A DNA stretch of 64,000 bases from Typhlomys cinereus (GCA_023101885.1 JALPQD010000207.1:277001-341000), one strand, 5' to 3'; shown: positions 36,845 through 53,127, counted from the first letter of the stretch. Made by a program: numbers and translations. The notes: generated by a model from the letters alone, not told the origin.

Positions 36845-37185
36845 TGAATGAGTGTGTGTGTGTGCACAGGTGTATGTGCATGTGCACAAGCGCACTTGAG
36901 TGTATGTATCTGTGGAGACCCAAGGATGACATTGAGGAGAATCCTCATTTCATTGGTCTTCCACTTTATCGAGCCTGGGTCTCTAGTTAAGCTCAGAGCA
37001 CTCATGAAGGCTAGTGGGGTTAGCCAACTTGCTCTGGAGAGCCCCGGGTTCCACCTTCCAGGGCAAGAATTACAGGCCGGCCACCATACTCACTGGACTT
37101 TTTTTGGTGGGTTCTGGGGATCCGAACTCAGGTCCCTTTGTTTTTGACGCAAGGTCTTTAACCACTGAGCCATCTCTCCAACCCT
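36845..37185 (-). repeat. Antisense tRNA-derived SINE, rearranged
   Basis: Ends in GGGGATCCGAACTCAGGTCC / CACTGAGCCATCTCTCCAACCC. The body is interrupted by foreign sequence at about 36965-37040. Confidence 0.6.
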
Positions 37186-37204
37186 GGAATCGTGTTTTAA
37201 ATGC

Positions 37205-37429
37205 ACAAAATAACAAGACTGGAGACATGGTTCAAACCTTTGCCTCAAAAGCTAAAGGACCTGAGTTTGCATCCCAGACCCCATGCCAGGCAGAAATGGT
37301 GGCAGCTTGCACTTAGCAATAAGAAGGCAGAACAGCCCAAGATGATTCTCTCAGGTACCCTTGGGGCCTCACAGGCACACAAAGTGCCATTTTCTATATA
37401 TACCCATACACACCTACATCCCCCCCATA
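37205..37429 (+). repeat. tRNA-derived SINE with CA-rich tail abutting inverted repeat
   Basis: AGACTGGAGACATGGTTCAA head, AAAGGACCTGAGTTTGCATC, ending in a TACACA/CCC-rich tail that runs straight into copy B. Confidence 0.75.
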
Positions 37430-37801
37430 CACACATACACCCCCACATAACAAATTTTAATAGGGTTAGAAAGGATTTTCACAGGCATGGAAAGATGTCT
37501 TCCAATTATGAGAAGATGCAACCAATTGGATCATGAAAGTGTCCTCTGTAAGATTTCACTTATGGAGGGGAGAGACAGAGAGAGAAGGGACAGAGAAGAG
37601 AATAAACAGCTTCTTGTTTTCCTAGTTCTAGTTCCTAGAAGGAAAACCAGTCCTTGCATGTGGCTGGCTTTATCATTCACCACACTTTTAGAAGCACGGC
37701 AGGCTGGCGGCTCCGGGTCGTGCCTCCACTGGACAAATCTCTGCAGGTTACAGTCAAAGAAAAGTCCTCATTCTTCTTACTGCCTTCCCCCTGGGCTGCT
37801 G
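37430..37801 (-). repeat. Inverted duplication, copy B (372 bp)
   Basis: Reverse complement of 35391-35762. The two differences lie near the 37780 end. Spacer between copies is about 1.67 kb. Confidence 0.92.
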
Positions 37802-39305
37802 CTGGGACTTCACCCTAGATCTATTCCTGCCACCAGCCCAGTGACACCGTCTTTCAGTCTGTCTCTCTCATAAGACTGACTCTCCATTACTACTCATACC
37901 TGTCTTACTAACCGCAGAACCAGACCCCCGACATGGGTCACTGCTCATTTTTTTAGGGGCTGTTGTAAGCCTCTGCCCAGCTGGGAGGCCACCCGAAAGG
38001 ACAGCCCGGCTCCTTTAAAGTTATCCCAGGCCCTCTGCTGACTTCACTAGTGCTAGTTACATATTCATCCCTTTTCCAACCTCTGGCTACCAATGGTCTC
38101 TCTAGAACCGACTGCTTCTGTACTTGGTGTCTTGGCTCTTAGTCTCAGAAACGAACAAAAGGTCAGAGTGGATGTAAGGGAGGGTCCCCCACTGAGATTT
38201 GCTCAAAAACCCTTAATTACATGGGCTGGTAAGATGGCTTAGTAAGTAAAGCGCTTGCTACCAAACCTGATGACCTGAGTTTGATCCCCGGAACACACGT
38301 GGTAGAAGAAAAAAAGTTAACCCCTAAAAGTGGTCTTTGCTCTCCCTGCCCCCATATTCTACACACACTATATCATGGAATACATACCCCTAGTTGGTAA
38401 ACTAGGGGTAAAGTGTGATTGATTTATTGTTGCTGTTGTTTTGATTGATAGGTTTGGGTTATGTAACTTTCGTTCACTGTGTGTGTCCTTTTTCACGATT
38501 TTAATCATACTTATGCCCAGCCATGCATAGACATAAAGGTGATAAGTAGGATCCTCCCCTCTCTAAAGTTCACTCAGAGGGCACAGTTTGCCTTATTGCA
38601 CATTTACCCCAAACCAGTCCAGTCTGGATTGGACTGTTACCTCTAGTTCTAGGATATGTTCCAGGATGTGTTTGAACAAAAATGGGAACTACTAGGAGGC
38701 TGCTAAGGGGCTGTTAGGACAGATTTACCAGTTGTTTTGTTTAAAGAGCGGTGTGCCTGCAACTTTATACAGGAGGGGATCCGCAGCAGTTACGTGCTTA
38801 AGCTCAAGTGGGGTCCTGTATTGCTAAGATACACTTACCTGCCTCGCTCCCACGGGAGTTGTCCAGATTGTGGTCCTGGATCTTGCTGCTCCCACCTCCT
38901 GCAGTCTTCGCTCTGCCCCTACATCTTCCCTCTGTGCTCAGCGCTGCACAGGACTTTGCTCCGGTCTGACTTTAACTGTTTCCTTCTTGGAATCAGGTTA
39001 TTCACATTCTCCGAGTTTGCTCTCCCCTCTCTCTACAGACGTTCCTCCCGTTCCTGCATGTCCTGTATCTATGAGCCTCACTAACCTCTCGAACCCGCTT
39101 AAGAGTGTTCATTCAGCAGGTGCCTGCTAAAGCTTCTGCTTTCCCTCAGTGCTGTCTGTCACGTGAAGGGCAAACGAAGGTGACACACAAGTCCCCAACT
39201 CATGGCGCTGTGGCAAGGGAAACATACACGAATCTGTAACCACCATAAGCGGAGTCCCAGGGAGTTCAGTGAAGGAAGGAATTAGGATGGGAGGACACAA
39301 GTCTG
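37802..39305. other. Intergenic DNA with a B2-like SINE
   Basis: A B2-like SINE lies at about 38222-38400 (GGGCTGGTAAGATGGCTTAG). The rest is unique, with no exon. Confidence 0.45.
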
Positions 39306-39515
39306 GGTTGTAGCTCAGGTGGCACAGTGTTTGCCAGGCATGCACAGAGCCCCGAGTTCCATCCTCTGCACCATGTAAAACCTCGAGTGTTGGCCCACGC
39401 CTACGATGCCAGCACTTAGGAAGCAGAAGGAGAAGCATCAGCAGTTCAAGGTCATCCTTGGCTACATAGTGAGCTTGAGACCAGCCTGGAGTAGATGAGA
39501 CCGTGTCTTTAAAAA
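39306..39515 (+). repeat. B4-like SINE
   Basis: GGTTGTAGCTCAGGTGGCAC head joined to B1-like CACGCCTACGATGCCAGCAC. Confidence 0.75.
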
Positions 39516-39529
39516 TTACTTAAGTAGGG

Positions 39530-39802
39530 GCTGGAGAGATGGCGCAGGCAGGGGCTAATCCCATGCCTTGAAAGCAGAAAAAGACCTGAGTTTGGACTCA
39601 GGATCCTATTCCACCGGTTGGAAATGGTGGTGGGCTGCACTTTCCTGAAAGGCAGTGCCTGGGAAACCCTAGAACAAAGCAAAGAGGAGGTAGAGAAATC
39701 CAGGATGATTCCTGAAATTGCCCTTGAATCTTCACAGGCATATATAGTGCCTTCTGATATACACAGACACACAGATACACACACCTACACACATACTCCT
39801 AC
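39530..39802 (+). repeat. Long-body tRNA-derived SINE
   Basis: GGGGCTGGAGAGATGGCGC head, AGGCAGTGCCTGGGAAACCC body, CA-rich tail. Confidence 0.8.
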
Positions 39803-40021
39803 GTGACAGTGGGAAAATTGAGCTAAGTGATGAAAAGAAACAGGGTCCTCCTGGAGCCATGAAGTAGACACTCTCCAATATACACAAGGTAGCCAGAGGG
39901 GCCTGTCTTCAGCACAGAGCCTCCCATCTAAAGAGCAGACAGAGGGGCAGACCAGGAAGAGGGCAGAAGTAGGTATTCAGAGGCAGAACACACATCTGTA
40001 CTGGCCAGAAAAGAAAGCACG

Positions 40022-40165
40022 CGGATTGCTGAGACAGTTCAGTAAGTAAGGCAACTGCTCAAAAATACAGGAACCTGAGTTTAATCCCTGTAAGCCCACA
40101 TAATGGAAAGAAAGAACTGTCTTTTGAAAGTTGTTGTCTGACCTCTATTCCCTCTCAAATATATA
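40022..40165 (+). repeat. B2-like SINE, short body
   Basis: GATTGCTGAGACAGTTCAGT head and CCTGAGTTTAATCCC box; ends at an (AT)n run. Confidence 0.6.
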
Positions 40166-40174
40166 TATATATAT

Positions 40175-40440
40175 ATTTACTTTTGTTTGTTTGTTTGTTT
40201 ACTGTGTGTGTGTGTATCAGAGGGCACTGTGTGTCCCTGTGGAGGCCCAAGGATGACTTCTGGAATCATCCTGGATTGCACTACCTCCTTTTTGCTTTGC
40301 TCTGGGATTTCCTAGACTCCACCCACCCGAGCTGGAAGTGCAGGCCACCACCATTTTCTGCCTGGCAATTTTATGCCGGACCTGGGATCCGAACTCAGGA
40401 CCTGCTGCTTGCAAGGCCCCTGAGCCGTCTCTCCATCCCA
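40175..40440 (-). repeat. Antisense long-body tRNA-derived SINE
   Basis: (TTTG)n, AGAGGGCACTGTGTGTCCCT, GGATCCGAACTCAGGACC; the head is slightly deleted at GCAAGGCCCCTGAGCC. Confidence 0.85.
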
Positions 40441-40870
40441 TAAATACATTTTTGAAAGGCCATGCATTACTACCCCTAGAGGCACTGCACATGTGGCTGC
40501 TGTGTCCTACGTGTGTCAGACGGTGGCAGAGAGGTGATGAGACTATTTCTACATTCAGTGCTCTGACTTGTGGAAAGCTGAATGATTAATAGCCTGAATT
40601 CCATATCTGTATATTCACAACATGAAGGCTTCTCATGGGGTAGGTTCCATATGCACACGACGTGGACAGCCTCCTGTGAGCGGGGTCTCCATGTGCTCAC
40701 ATCATGAATTTATTCTTACAGAAGATGGACAAACTGCTATTCTTCAGTTTCATCATATGTTCTTAACCATGTGGACTGGGCATGCAATCATAATTTATCT
40801 ACATCTTTAATGTATTTCTTTTATTGCTTACGTGTTATCTTATATTGTCCAATTTAAAAAATTAGGACAT

Positions 40871-41154
40871 GGGCTGGAGAGGTGGCTCAGGGGTTAAGCC
40901 TTTGCCTTGCAGGCGGAAGGTCGTGAGTTCGGATCCCAGATCCCACGTATAGATGCCAGGTGGAAGCGGGAGCAGCATGCGCTTCTGGCCCTGTTGGGCG
41001 GAGCCTGTGAATCCTGGGGCAGAGTAAACAAGAAGGAGGTGGAGGCGTCCGTGGTGGTTCGCGAATTCGTCCGTGGTTCTACACACACACATACACACGC
41101 GCGCGCGCGCACATACATACGCACACACCCACAATTGAATAAATAATAATAATA
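40871..41154 (+). repeat. Young full-length tRNA-derived SINE with 15-bp TSD
   Basis: Best-preserved copy: GGGCTGGAGAGGTGGCTCAG head through GGACGAATTCGCGAA (minus-strand sense) to (AAT)n. A perfect AAAAAATTAGGACAT flanks it at 40856-40870 and 41155-41169. Confidence 0.92.
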
Positions 41155-41169
41155 AAAAAATTAGGACAT

Positions 41170-41680
41170 AAAGGCAGGAGGTGGACATGCTAGGGAAATG
41201 TCCGGGGGAAGCAGGAGGAGATAGGGGTATCTATGATCAAAAATGCAGTCTACATATATGAGATTATAAAAGAGTACAAATAAACAAAATTAATTTAAAA
41301 AAACATGTTGAGGAGGAAGGAGGGAGTCAGAGACAACCACCCATTATGTGTGTAATTAAGAAGGCTAAATATTGGTAGAAAAAAACCAAAATTTTTTAGA
41401 AAAGTCATACATTTGGAGACAAGTAAACGACAAGGAGAATTTGCCAGGTTCAGAGGAAATAACATTTCTGTAAAGGTGTGTGTCTGCAGACTTTAAGAGG
41501 CAAAAGCTGGTATGAATCTTTAAAGGGGCTGCAAGCCCCACTGCCACATGCAGAACGAACTGTAGGGGAAAGAGGCCGAAGGCAATCGTTAGGAGGCAGT
41601 GTTCATCCGATTTGATGCCCTCTAGCGTTTCACGTATGTTAGGTACTCTACCACTGAGCTACATTCCTAAGCAGTATCTA
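41170..41680. other. AT-rich unique DNA
   Basis: The first 130 bases (GGGGAAGCAGGAGGAGATAG ... AATAAACAAAATTAATTT) resemble an A-tailed retroposon end. Nothing else seen. Confidence 0.35.
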
Positions 41681-41733
<53 letters not shown>

Positions 41734-42140
41734 GACAGAGAAGAGAAGAGAGAAGGGGGGTTTCTTTTAGACACAGCCCATGTTATCTAGGCTTAAACTT
41801 GCTATATAGCTGAACTTCTGACCCACCTGTTTCTGCCTCCGAATGCTAGGATTATAAACCTAAATCACTACCCCAGAAAAAAAGTTGTATAGCTAAATTA
41901 GCCATGCCTTGAACTTTTTCTTTCTTTTTTTTTTTAAAGTAATATTAATTTATTGAGAGTGAGAGAGCGCGTCATAGTGCAAGCATAGTGCTTGCCATAG
42001 TGCATGTGGGAAGTCAGAGGGCTTTTGGAAGTCGGTTCATTCCTTCTACCATGGGGGCTTCTGAGGATTGAACTCTAGGTGCCCATGTCTGGGAGCAGGC
42101 GCTTTATCCGCTGAGCTGCTATGATTACAAGCCCTTATCA
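41681..42140. repeat. (TG)n, antisense B1 and antisense B2-like SINE
   Basis: (TG)n 41681-41730; antisense B1 about 41755-41875 (TGCTAGGATTATAAACC); antisense B2-like about 41935-42125 (GAGGATTGAACTCTAGGTGC). Confidence 0.75.
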
Positions 42141-42377
42141 CTCCATCCGACTTCTCCTCTCGTTTAATGCAACTACAAAGAAACTCCTTGGCATTTAAAG
42201 CCCAGAACAAAACAAAAAAGCCCATTCACCCAGTCAGATGGGCCATGCTGGCCTTCTTTCCTTCCCCATCTGCACCCCAAACCCAGTCTATCCTCTTTCC
42301 TAGTCCATTCCTCCCCCCTTCATAGCTTCTTCCTCTCCTCTGCTCCCTACGCAGAATAATCAGGAACATTTTTTTTA

Positions 42378-42705
42378 AACTTTTTTTTTCTTTTTCTTAA
42401 TGTTTTCTACTTTTTAAAAAATTTTTTTATTTTATTATTTATTCAGTTGTGAGTGTGTGTGTGTGTATGTATGTATGTGTGTGTCTGTGTGTGTAGAACC
42501 ACGGACGAATTCGGGAACCACCATGGACGCCTCCACCTCCTCTTTGTTTACTCTGCCCCGGGATTCACAGGCTCCGCCCTACCAGGGCCAGAAACGCAGG
42601 CCGCCCCCGCTTCCGCCTGGCGTCTATACGTGGGGTCTAGGATCCGAACTCAGGACCTTCTGCCTGCAAGGCAGAGGCTTAACCCCTGAGCCACTCTCCA
42701 GCCCC
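42378..42705 (-). repeat. Young antisense tRNA-derived SINE just upstream of RPL29
   Basis: TTATTATTTATTCAGTTG, GAACCACGGACGAATTCGGG, CTGAGCCACTCTCCAGCCCC. AACATTTTTTTT flanks both sides. It lies about 320 bases before the RPL29 start. Confidence 0.88.
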
Positions 42706-42849
42706 AACATTTTTTTTTTTAAGAACACAGATTCGTTGCTCCTAACAAACATCTCAAAAGATTCTTCTGAGTCTCTAAGGAGATCAAGTCTCTAAGGAGG
42801 GAGGCTCTGTGGTTGGAGTCCAGTAAGATCCTGTTGGGGGGGCGGAGAA

Positions 42850-43072
42850 AAAGAAACTCCATGACGTGTTACAGTGAGCGGGGTTAGAGCCATAACCCCG
42901 CCTCCCTCTACCAAGCTCCCTTTCTTTTGGACATAGGAACCTTTCTTTCCGGTGCTGGGGGAAGCTTTTCCAGTAGTACCTTCCGGCCTCGTGGAGGTCC
43001 CATTTCCCGTGGTGCTCTGCGGCCGCTCTCTTTCTCTTCCGGCCCCAGGAGCTTCGGGAGCCCCAGGTTACC
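42850..43072 (+). promoter_or_regulatory. RPL29: RPL29 promoter, TOP-like start and non-coding exon 1
   Basis: A CpG-rich stretch precedes the first exon. It contains a CRE-like TGACGTG (42862-42868), ETS-type TTCCGG cores and a pyrimidine run at 43026-43040. Such a run is typical of the 5' terminal oligopyrimidine start of ribosomal-protein mRNAs, which places them under mTOR-linked translational control. A GTGAGT donor at 43073 ends exon 1; a competing GT is at 43067. The start site is inferred from the pyrimidine tract. Confidence 0.75.
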
Positions 43073-45320
43073 GTGAGTTTGGGTCGCGAGGCATCCAATG
43101 CCATCTCCGGTTCGTGGGCGGCGGCGGGTCGCGGGGCATGCTGTGCGGGCGCAGGGAGGACAGGCGGGCCGCCCGTCTGGCCTCGGGGAGTGCGAGCTGC
43201 GGAGCGGGGGTGGCGTTCCTCGGTTCTCGGGGAGCTATTCCGGAGAGTTACCCTGCGTGGCATGCTGTGCCCGGGCTCAGCCTGCGAACCCCGGGCCCTG
43301 ATCTCCTCCTCTGACTTTCTGCAGGTGCAGACATGGCCAAGTCCAAGAACCACACCACACACAACCAATGTAAGTTTCTTGGGGGTCAGCCTGTACCCTG
43401 CACCATACCAAGCATTGGTGGAAGGACACTTACTAGAGGGAAGCAGAAAGGAGGGCGCGTTTCCAGTGGTGATCCCGGAACTGATTGTGTTTCTAGTCAG
43501 TTTTGAGGTTACAGGTTTGGGATCCAGAGATCCACTTGAGAGACCCACAATGCTTTGCTTTCAGTGGTAAGGGATTTCTCAGAACCCGAGAAGACTTGCT
43601 GGCTATGACAACTATTAGGTTGCCTTGTTAGAAGTTACCTCTTCTAACTTTTCCCCTTGCCTTGGCAGCCCGAAAATGGCACAGAAATGGCATCAAGAAA
43701 CCCCGTTCACAGAGATACGAGTCTCTTAAGGGGGTGAGTATACAACTGATCCCTAAAATGGTTCTTGACTACAGCTGTACAGTTCGGGGTCTCTTATCAT
43801 CCTCCCCCTTTGGGAACTGTTGCTAACCATCCTTTGACTTAGCTGGTCTCCCAAAGTTTGCTGTTCCTTTCACTTCCCTGCCAGACACACAGCGAAGTAT
43901 TTTATTTATTTTGTATGTGAGTGTGTCCGGGCACTGTGTGCCTGTAAAGAACCAAGGTTGACCTCAGGAATCATCCTGGATTGCTTCTATCTCCTTGCTT
44001 CATTCTGGGATTTTCCAGGCTCTGCCCACCAGGGCCGAAAGTACAGGCTGCCACTGTTTCTTCCCGGTGTTTTTACGTGGGACCTGGGATCCGAACTCAG
44101 GACCGTCTGCTTGTGAGGCAGAGTCTTAACCCCTGAGCCATCTCTCCAGCCCCATCGAAGCCTTCTTTACCCTTGACTCCTGAGAATACAATGACTATCT
44201 CCTCCTCAGCCAGCGTCCTTGGAAGGTGTAGCCTTGTCACGTTGACCAGCTTGTCTGTCATGGTCCTGGGTTGGGAACAGCTTCCCTGGGTACTGGGGAT
44301 TAGTGGAGAGAAGACTAAAATCTAGAAGAGTCAAACCTGTCCTTGGTCTTTTGTTTTGCTTTCTGATCTCTGGTGTAAATCTGATGAATTGGACTCTCAA
44401 GGGGAGAGGGGAATGGGCCTGGGGGGGGAGTCCGTGTTTCAAGAAACATTGGGGTGCTGGGGAGAGGCTCAGGGATTGAAGCCTTTGCCTCAAGCAAAAG
44501 GACCTTGCACTTGGATCTCTGGATGACGTGGTGGATAAACCTCAGAAACCCCAGAGTAAAATCACTGGAGGGTGTAGGGCAATCCAGGTGATCCCCAGTG
44601 TCACCCTTGGGCCCCCACAGGCACACACAGAAACACTTAGCTGAACTCTTCCCATAGGAGCTTCACTCTGTTCAAGGTCAACTGATGCCGTCTTTGTAAT
44701 GCTCCAGGATGTGATTCGGGGATTCTCACATACGGCCATCTTTTCCGCTTCTCTAGGTGGACCCCAAGTTCCTGAGGAACATGCGCTTTGCCAAGAAGCA
44801 CAACAAGAAGGGCCTGAAGAAGATGCAGGCGAACAACGCGAAGGCCGTGAGCGCCCGCGCTGAAGCCATCAAGGCCCTGGTGAAGCCCAAGGAGGCGAAG
44901 CCCAAGGTGCCCAAGGGTCCCAGCCGCAAGCTCAGCCAGCTCGCCCTCATCGCCCACCCCAAGCTTGGGAAGAGGATTCGTACCTACATGGCCAAGGGTC
45001 GCAGGCTCCAGTCAAAGGCCAAGACCCCTGCTGAGGCCAAGACCCCAACCAAGGCGAAGACCAAGACCCCAGGCAAAGCCAAGGCTGCAGCTCCAGCCCA
45101 GGCCAAGGCCGTAGCTCCAGCCCAGGCCAAGGCCGCAGCTCCTGCACCAACTCCAGCTCAGGCTCCCAAAGGTGCCCAGGCCCCTGCGAAGGCCGCACAG
45201 TAAAGGCCTCTGTCTGCCATTGTGGAGACAGATGGACTGGTGCGGTTCCCCTGACCTCCTTTGCAGATGGCTGGTTTTCTGTGGCGTTTGTATAAATAAA
45301 CCTGAAGCAGGCTCTGTACA
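43026..45320 (+). CDS. RPL29: RPL29, 60S ribosomal protein eL29, four exons
   Basis: Structural protein of the large cytosolic ribosomal subunit, also known as a heparin-binding protein. Exon 1 is non-coding and ends near 43072. Exon 2 (43325-43369) carries the ATG at 43333 and ends at a GTAAGT donor. Exon 3 is 43670-43734 and exon 4 runs 44757-45203 to TAA. All introns are GT/AG and the frame joins cleanly. The N-terminus [16 protein letters not shown] and the basic core containing [12 protein letters not shown] are the family signature. The joined frame gives 182 residues, against 159 in human, because the C-terminal Lys/Ala/Pro repeats (from about 45010) are expanded. The introns show this is the parental gene, not a processed copy. 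Exon 2 has a tandem acceptor (GCAGGTGCAG), so its 5' edge could be 43331. Intron 3 holds two SINEs. The exact TSS is inferred. Confidence 0.96.
43900..44155 (-). repeat. Antisense SINE in RPL29 intron 3
   Basis: TGGGACCTGGGATCCGAACT and CCTGAGCCATCTCTCCAGCCCC mark the head end; the tail end reads TTATTTATTTTGTATG. Confidence 0.88.
44451..44636 (+). repeat. Diverged SINE in RPL29 intron 3
   Basis: GTGCTGGGGAGAGGCTCAGG head, CCAGTGTCACCCTTGGGCCC body, short CACACACAGAAACAC tail. Confidence 0.75.
45295..45300 (+). terminator. RPL29: RPL29 poly(A) signal
   Basis: A canonical AATAAA lies 92 bases past the stop codon. Cleavage is expected about 15-20 bases downstream, giving the short 3' UTR usual for ribosomal-protein genes. 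Confidence 0.85.
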
Positions 45321-48071
45321 CCTGTCTGTCATCCCAGGCCTGTGTGGAGGGTGAAGTTGCTACCCTCTGGTGTGGAGAGAGAGTTCAGTTTTTGATTGAT
45401 AGGTCTATCAGTGGGATAAGCCATCAGAGGTCCTGGAGTGCAATAAGGGGCTTATAAGTGAAAAGGGGTTAGAGCTTCAGGGGAGTGGGGCTACCACAAA
45501 GATTGCTGGCATATTCTAGCCTAGAATATTCATGACTATATTGTGTCAATTTGCCAAATGATGAGTCTGGGAAGGCAGGATGTGGCCCAGCCTTCCTACC
45601 GTGATGATCTGATCGGCTGTTTCTCTAGACACTCCACAGACAGGGACTTCTGCATGCTTGTACTGCGGTGTGTGGTCATGGTTCTCTGTCCACTTTTATG
45701 TGGATTCCTGGGATTGAACTCTAGTTATCAGGCTTCACACCTTTCCTACCGAGCATGTCACTAGCCCATTGGACCTTTGTTTTCATTTTATTTTGCACAC
45801 TTATTTGAGAGGGGGTTTGCATGAATGTGCCATAATGCTTGTGTTGAGGTGAAGATAGCTTGGGGGAATCTTGTTTTCTCCTTTCGCCACGAGGGCTCTT
45901 AAGGATTGAACTGGCAAGCACCTCTACCCACCAAGCTGTGTCAACAGTTGTTTGTTTTTTTGTTTTTTTTTTTTTTTCTCTTGAGACTCAGGTTTAAGAC
46001 CAGGCTGGTTTTAAATTGTGGCAATTTGCTGTATCGGCCTTTCCAGTGTTGGGATTATAGTGAGCCACCCATTCCAGCCACAGAGGTGGCGTGTCCATTG
46101 TCAGAGTAAGCAGTGAGAATAGGTGTCCTGGAGACGTGCAGAAGGTAGCAGGAGCAGGTCTTCCTGATCATAGAGTCCCAGCCTAACCTTGGACACTGCG
46201 TGACAAATAATGCAGCTATGCTGGGGCATAAATGAGTCTCCCAGCTTCTACTAGTTGCTGTTATTTTCTTACCCAGGTGTAGAAGCTGTTGATTATATTG
46301 TTAAAAAGGGCTGGAGGCAGCATCTGAGAACCAATCTCGAGCTGCAGTGAGATGAACAGCCTTTGGGGGGGTCCCGTCCTGGGGGCCAAGTCAGCGGCTT
46401 CAATTCATGCCTCATGTGACCGCAGTGTGCGCGCACATACTGCTAGTGGACCTTCAGCCTAAACATCTGTGGGGGACCTTGGTCAATCCCAGGGTTAAAT
46501 GTAAGTTCAAAGTCCTGGTCCTTGCCAGTTGTGAGAAGGGTCACTACTGTTAAGAGCCTGTAGGCCAAGCACCACCAATCTAAGCTATCTGCTACTGGCT
46601 GCTCTGAGAGTTACTCCTGCCCTGTGATTTTCTCAGTGAAAGCACTTGCCACCAAGCCTGACCCAGGTTTGATCCCTGGAAACGCACTTGGTGAAAGAAG
46701 AAACCAACTCCCTCAGGTTGTCCTTTGACTTCCGCACGTGTGGTGGCACGTGCACCCACACACAAAGTGTGCTTTGAGGGATCAGGACATCCAGCTAACA
46801 TTGGATACTGCTTGGGAACTGTCCTGGGTATGAGAGCCAGGGGAAAGGCAGGAAGTGCCCAGGGATCAAGGGCAAAACGAGGATGGTGTAAAATGTAGTT
46901 TTCTGGACTTGGGAGACTAACAGATGAAGCCAACAGATGTGCTTTCTCAAAAAAAAAAAGGGGGGGGGGAAATAAAAGAAGCCCTTAATCTGTCAAACAA
47001 ATAGTCCTGATTTCTGGCCAGCACAAAATGCTTGGCTGACTATCCCATGGGGTTTGCAATGCCTGCAGGTCACCTAGTGGGCAAAGTGAGGGTTACACCA
47101 AGATGGCTACACTTGCATCAGCTTGGGTTGTGGTAAGGGCTGACAGCTATCTTGTACCCCTGGGTACTCTATACCCAGGTTCAGATCACAGGCCAGCATG
47201 TCAGGCCCTTAAAACGAAGTAACGTGGGCCACCATGACCTCTGTTCCTAATACCAGAGCCCATGGGTGCTCACAAAACGGGCCACGCTTAAAAGGCCATT
47301 ACACCTTCCAAACGGGCTCCCTTAAGTCCTGAGTACCTCTGAAAGTCAGGTTGCTTGAGACATTTTACCTCAATGCATTTTCGTGTGTGTGTGCACATGG
47401 GATGGTCTAGGGGTCACTCTCAGGATGGCATCCACCTTTGACACAGGGTCTCTTGCTAGCCTGGAGTTAGACTACAGAGCCCCAGGACCACCTGTGTCTG
47501 GACTCCAGCATTAGACTCGTGAGTGCGCCACCACACATGCATTCGTGTTCATGCTTGTGAAGGCCCAAGAGTGACTGGGACGCCTCGATCATGCTTTGCT
47601 CTGGGGCTTCCTAGGCGGCTTTCAAGGCTAGAAGTTGCAGGCTGCCGCCATTTCCTCCTGGCATCTTTCACATGGGACCTGCTTTCGAGGCAAGCATCTC
47701 ACTAGTCTGCACATCTGGCAGTTTTACATAGGTTTCAAAAATAGAACTCTGGTGTCATGCTTGTGTGGCAAGTGTTTTAGTGACCGGGGTACTCTAACCC
47801 CATTATCTTCTTTGATGAGGACAGTACCCCCAACCTTGCAGGTCAGGTATAAGTATGGTGGCTTTGAACAGGCACTGTGGCTCTTTGCTGGGCACAGATG
47901 TGGCTAGGTGGTTCTGGAATGGCATACTGTATCAAGGGGCACAGCAGTGGTGGGATGTTGGGAAAGGACCGAAAAACTTGGTTATCCCATCTATGAAATG
48001 GAAATGGCGGCAGCAAGCCCCCAGAGAAACACGAACCCTTGCTCCGTGCCCGTTCACAGTGTAAGTACTTC
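45321..48071. other. RPL29-ACY1 convergent intergenic region, SINE-rich
   Basis: Antisense B2-like about 45785-45935; antisense B1 about 45955-46085; B2-like sense about 46615-46770; A/G-run at 46949; antisense long-body SINE piece about 47555-47690. No gene between. Confidence 0.6.
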
Positions 48072-52690
<4,619 letters not shown>

Positions 52691-53127
52691 GGGTCGCCCC
52701 GGGTCCCTGCGGCGGAGTCGGCGCCGACGTCCCGGCCTGGCCCTGCGTGGGGCCTTCACCCGCTAAGTAGAAGCTCGGATCCGGGACCCCGCCCCTGGAC
52801 AGTGGGGAGGCCAGCTCCGCCCTACCAGCGAAGAACTCCGGAGGAACCCCGCCTTGCTCCGCCCCCACGCCCGCCCCCACGCCCCGTTCGCGAGCTGGGG
52901 CCGAGCTCAGGATGATCCCGCCCCCCCCAGCGCTCATCCTCCTCCCCCAGCTTCCAGATAGGGCAAGGAAAGAGGGCGGATCCTGGCTGCCAAAGCCTTG
53001 CCTCCACCCCCCCTTTTCTTTCTGGCCTGCTCCCGGTCTAACACCCTCGAACGGGCAGCTTTATCTTCTACTCCTGAGGCATCTGGTTATGCGTCTGACC
53101 CATCCCGGGAGCTCCGGGACGCGGAAC

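Noticed and set aside
37487..37873. 128-codon frame with a near-identical partner on the other strand at 35355-35705
   Set aside because: Similarity comes from the DNA inverted duplication. The substitutions show no coding bias and the frame has no family.
40871..40945. tRNA-like box A/B sequences at many sites
   Set aside because: They are heads of tRNA-derived SINEs. None shows a full cloverleaf with an acceptor stem.
42453..42795. Frames starting with Cys-Val repeats followed by a conserved RTTDEFGNHHG-like stretch, seen at several places
   Set aside because: These are antisense readings of the SINE body and its (CA)n tail. The recurring peptide reflects repeat identity.
42784..43548. 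254-codon minus-strand open frame across the RPL29 promoter
   Set aside because: It lies antisense over a CpG island, where stop codons are rare by composition, and overlaps RPL29 exons 1-2. No domain is recognisable.
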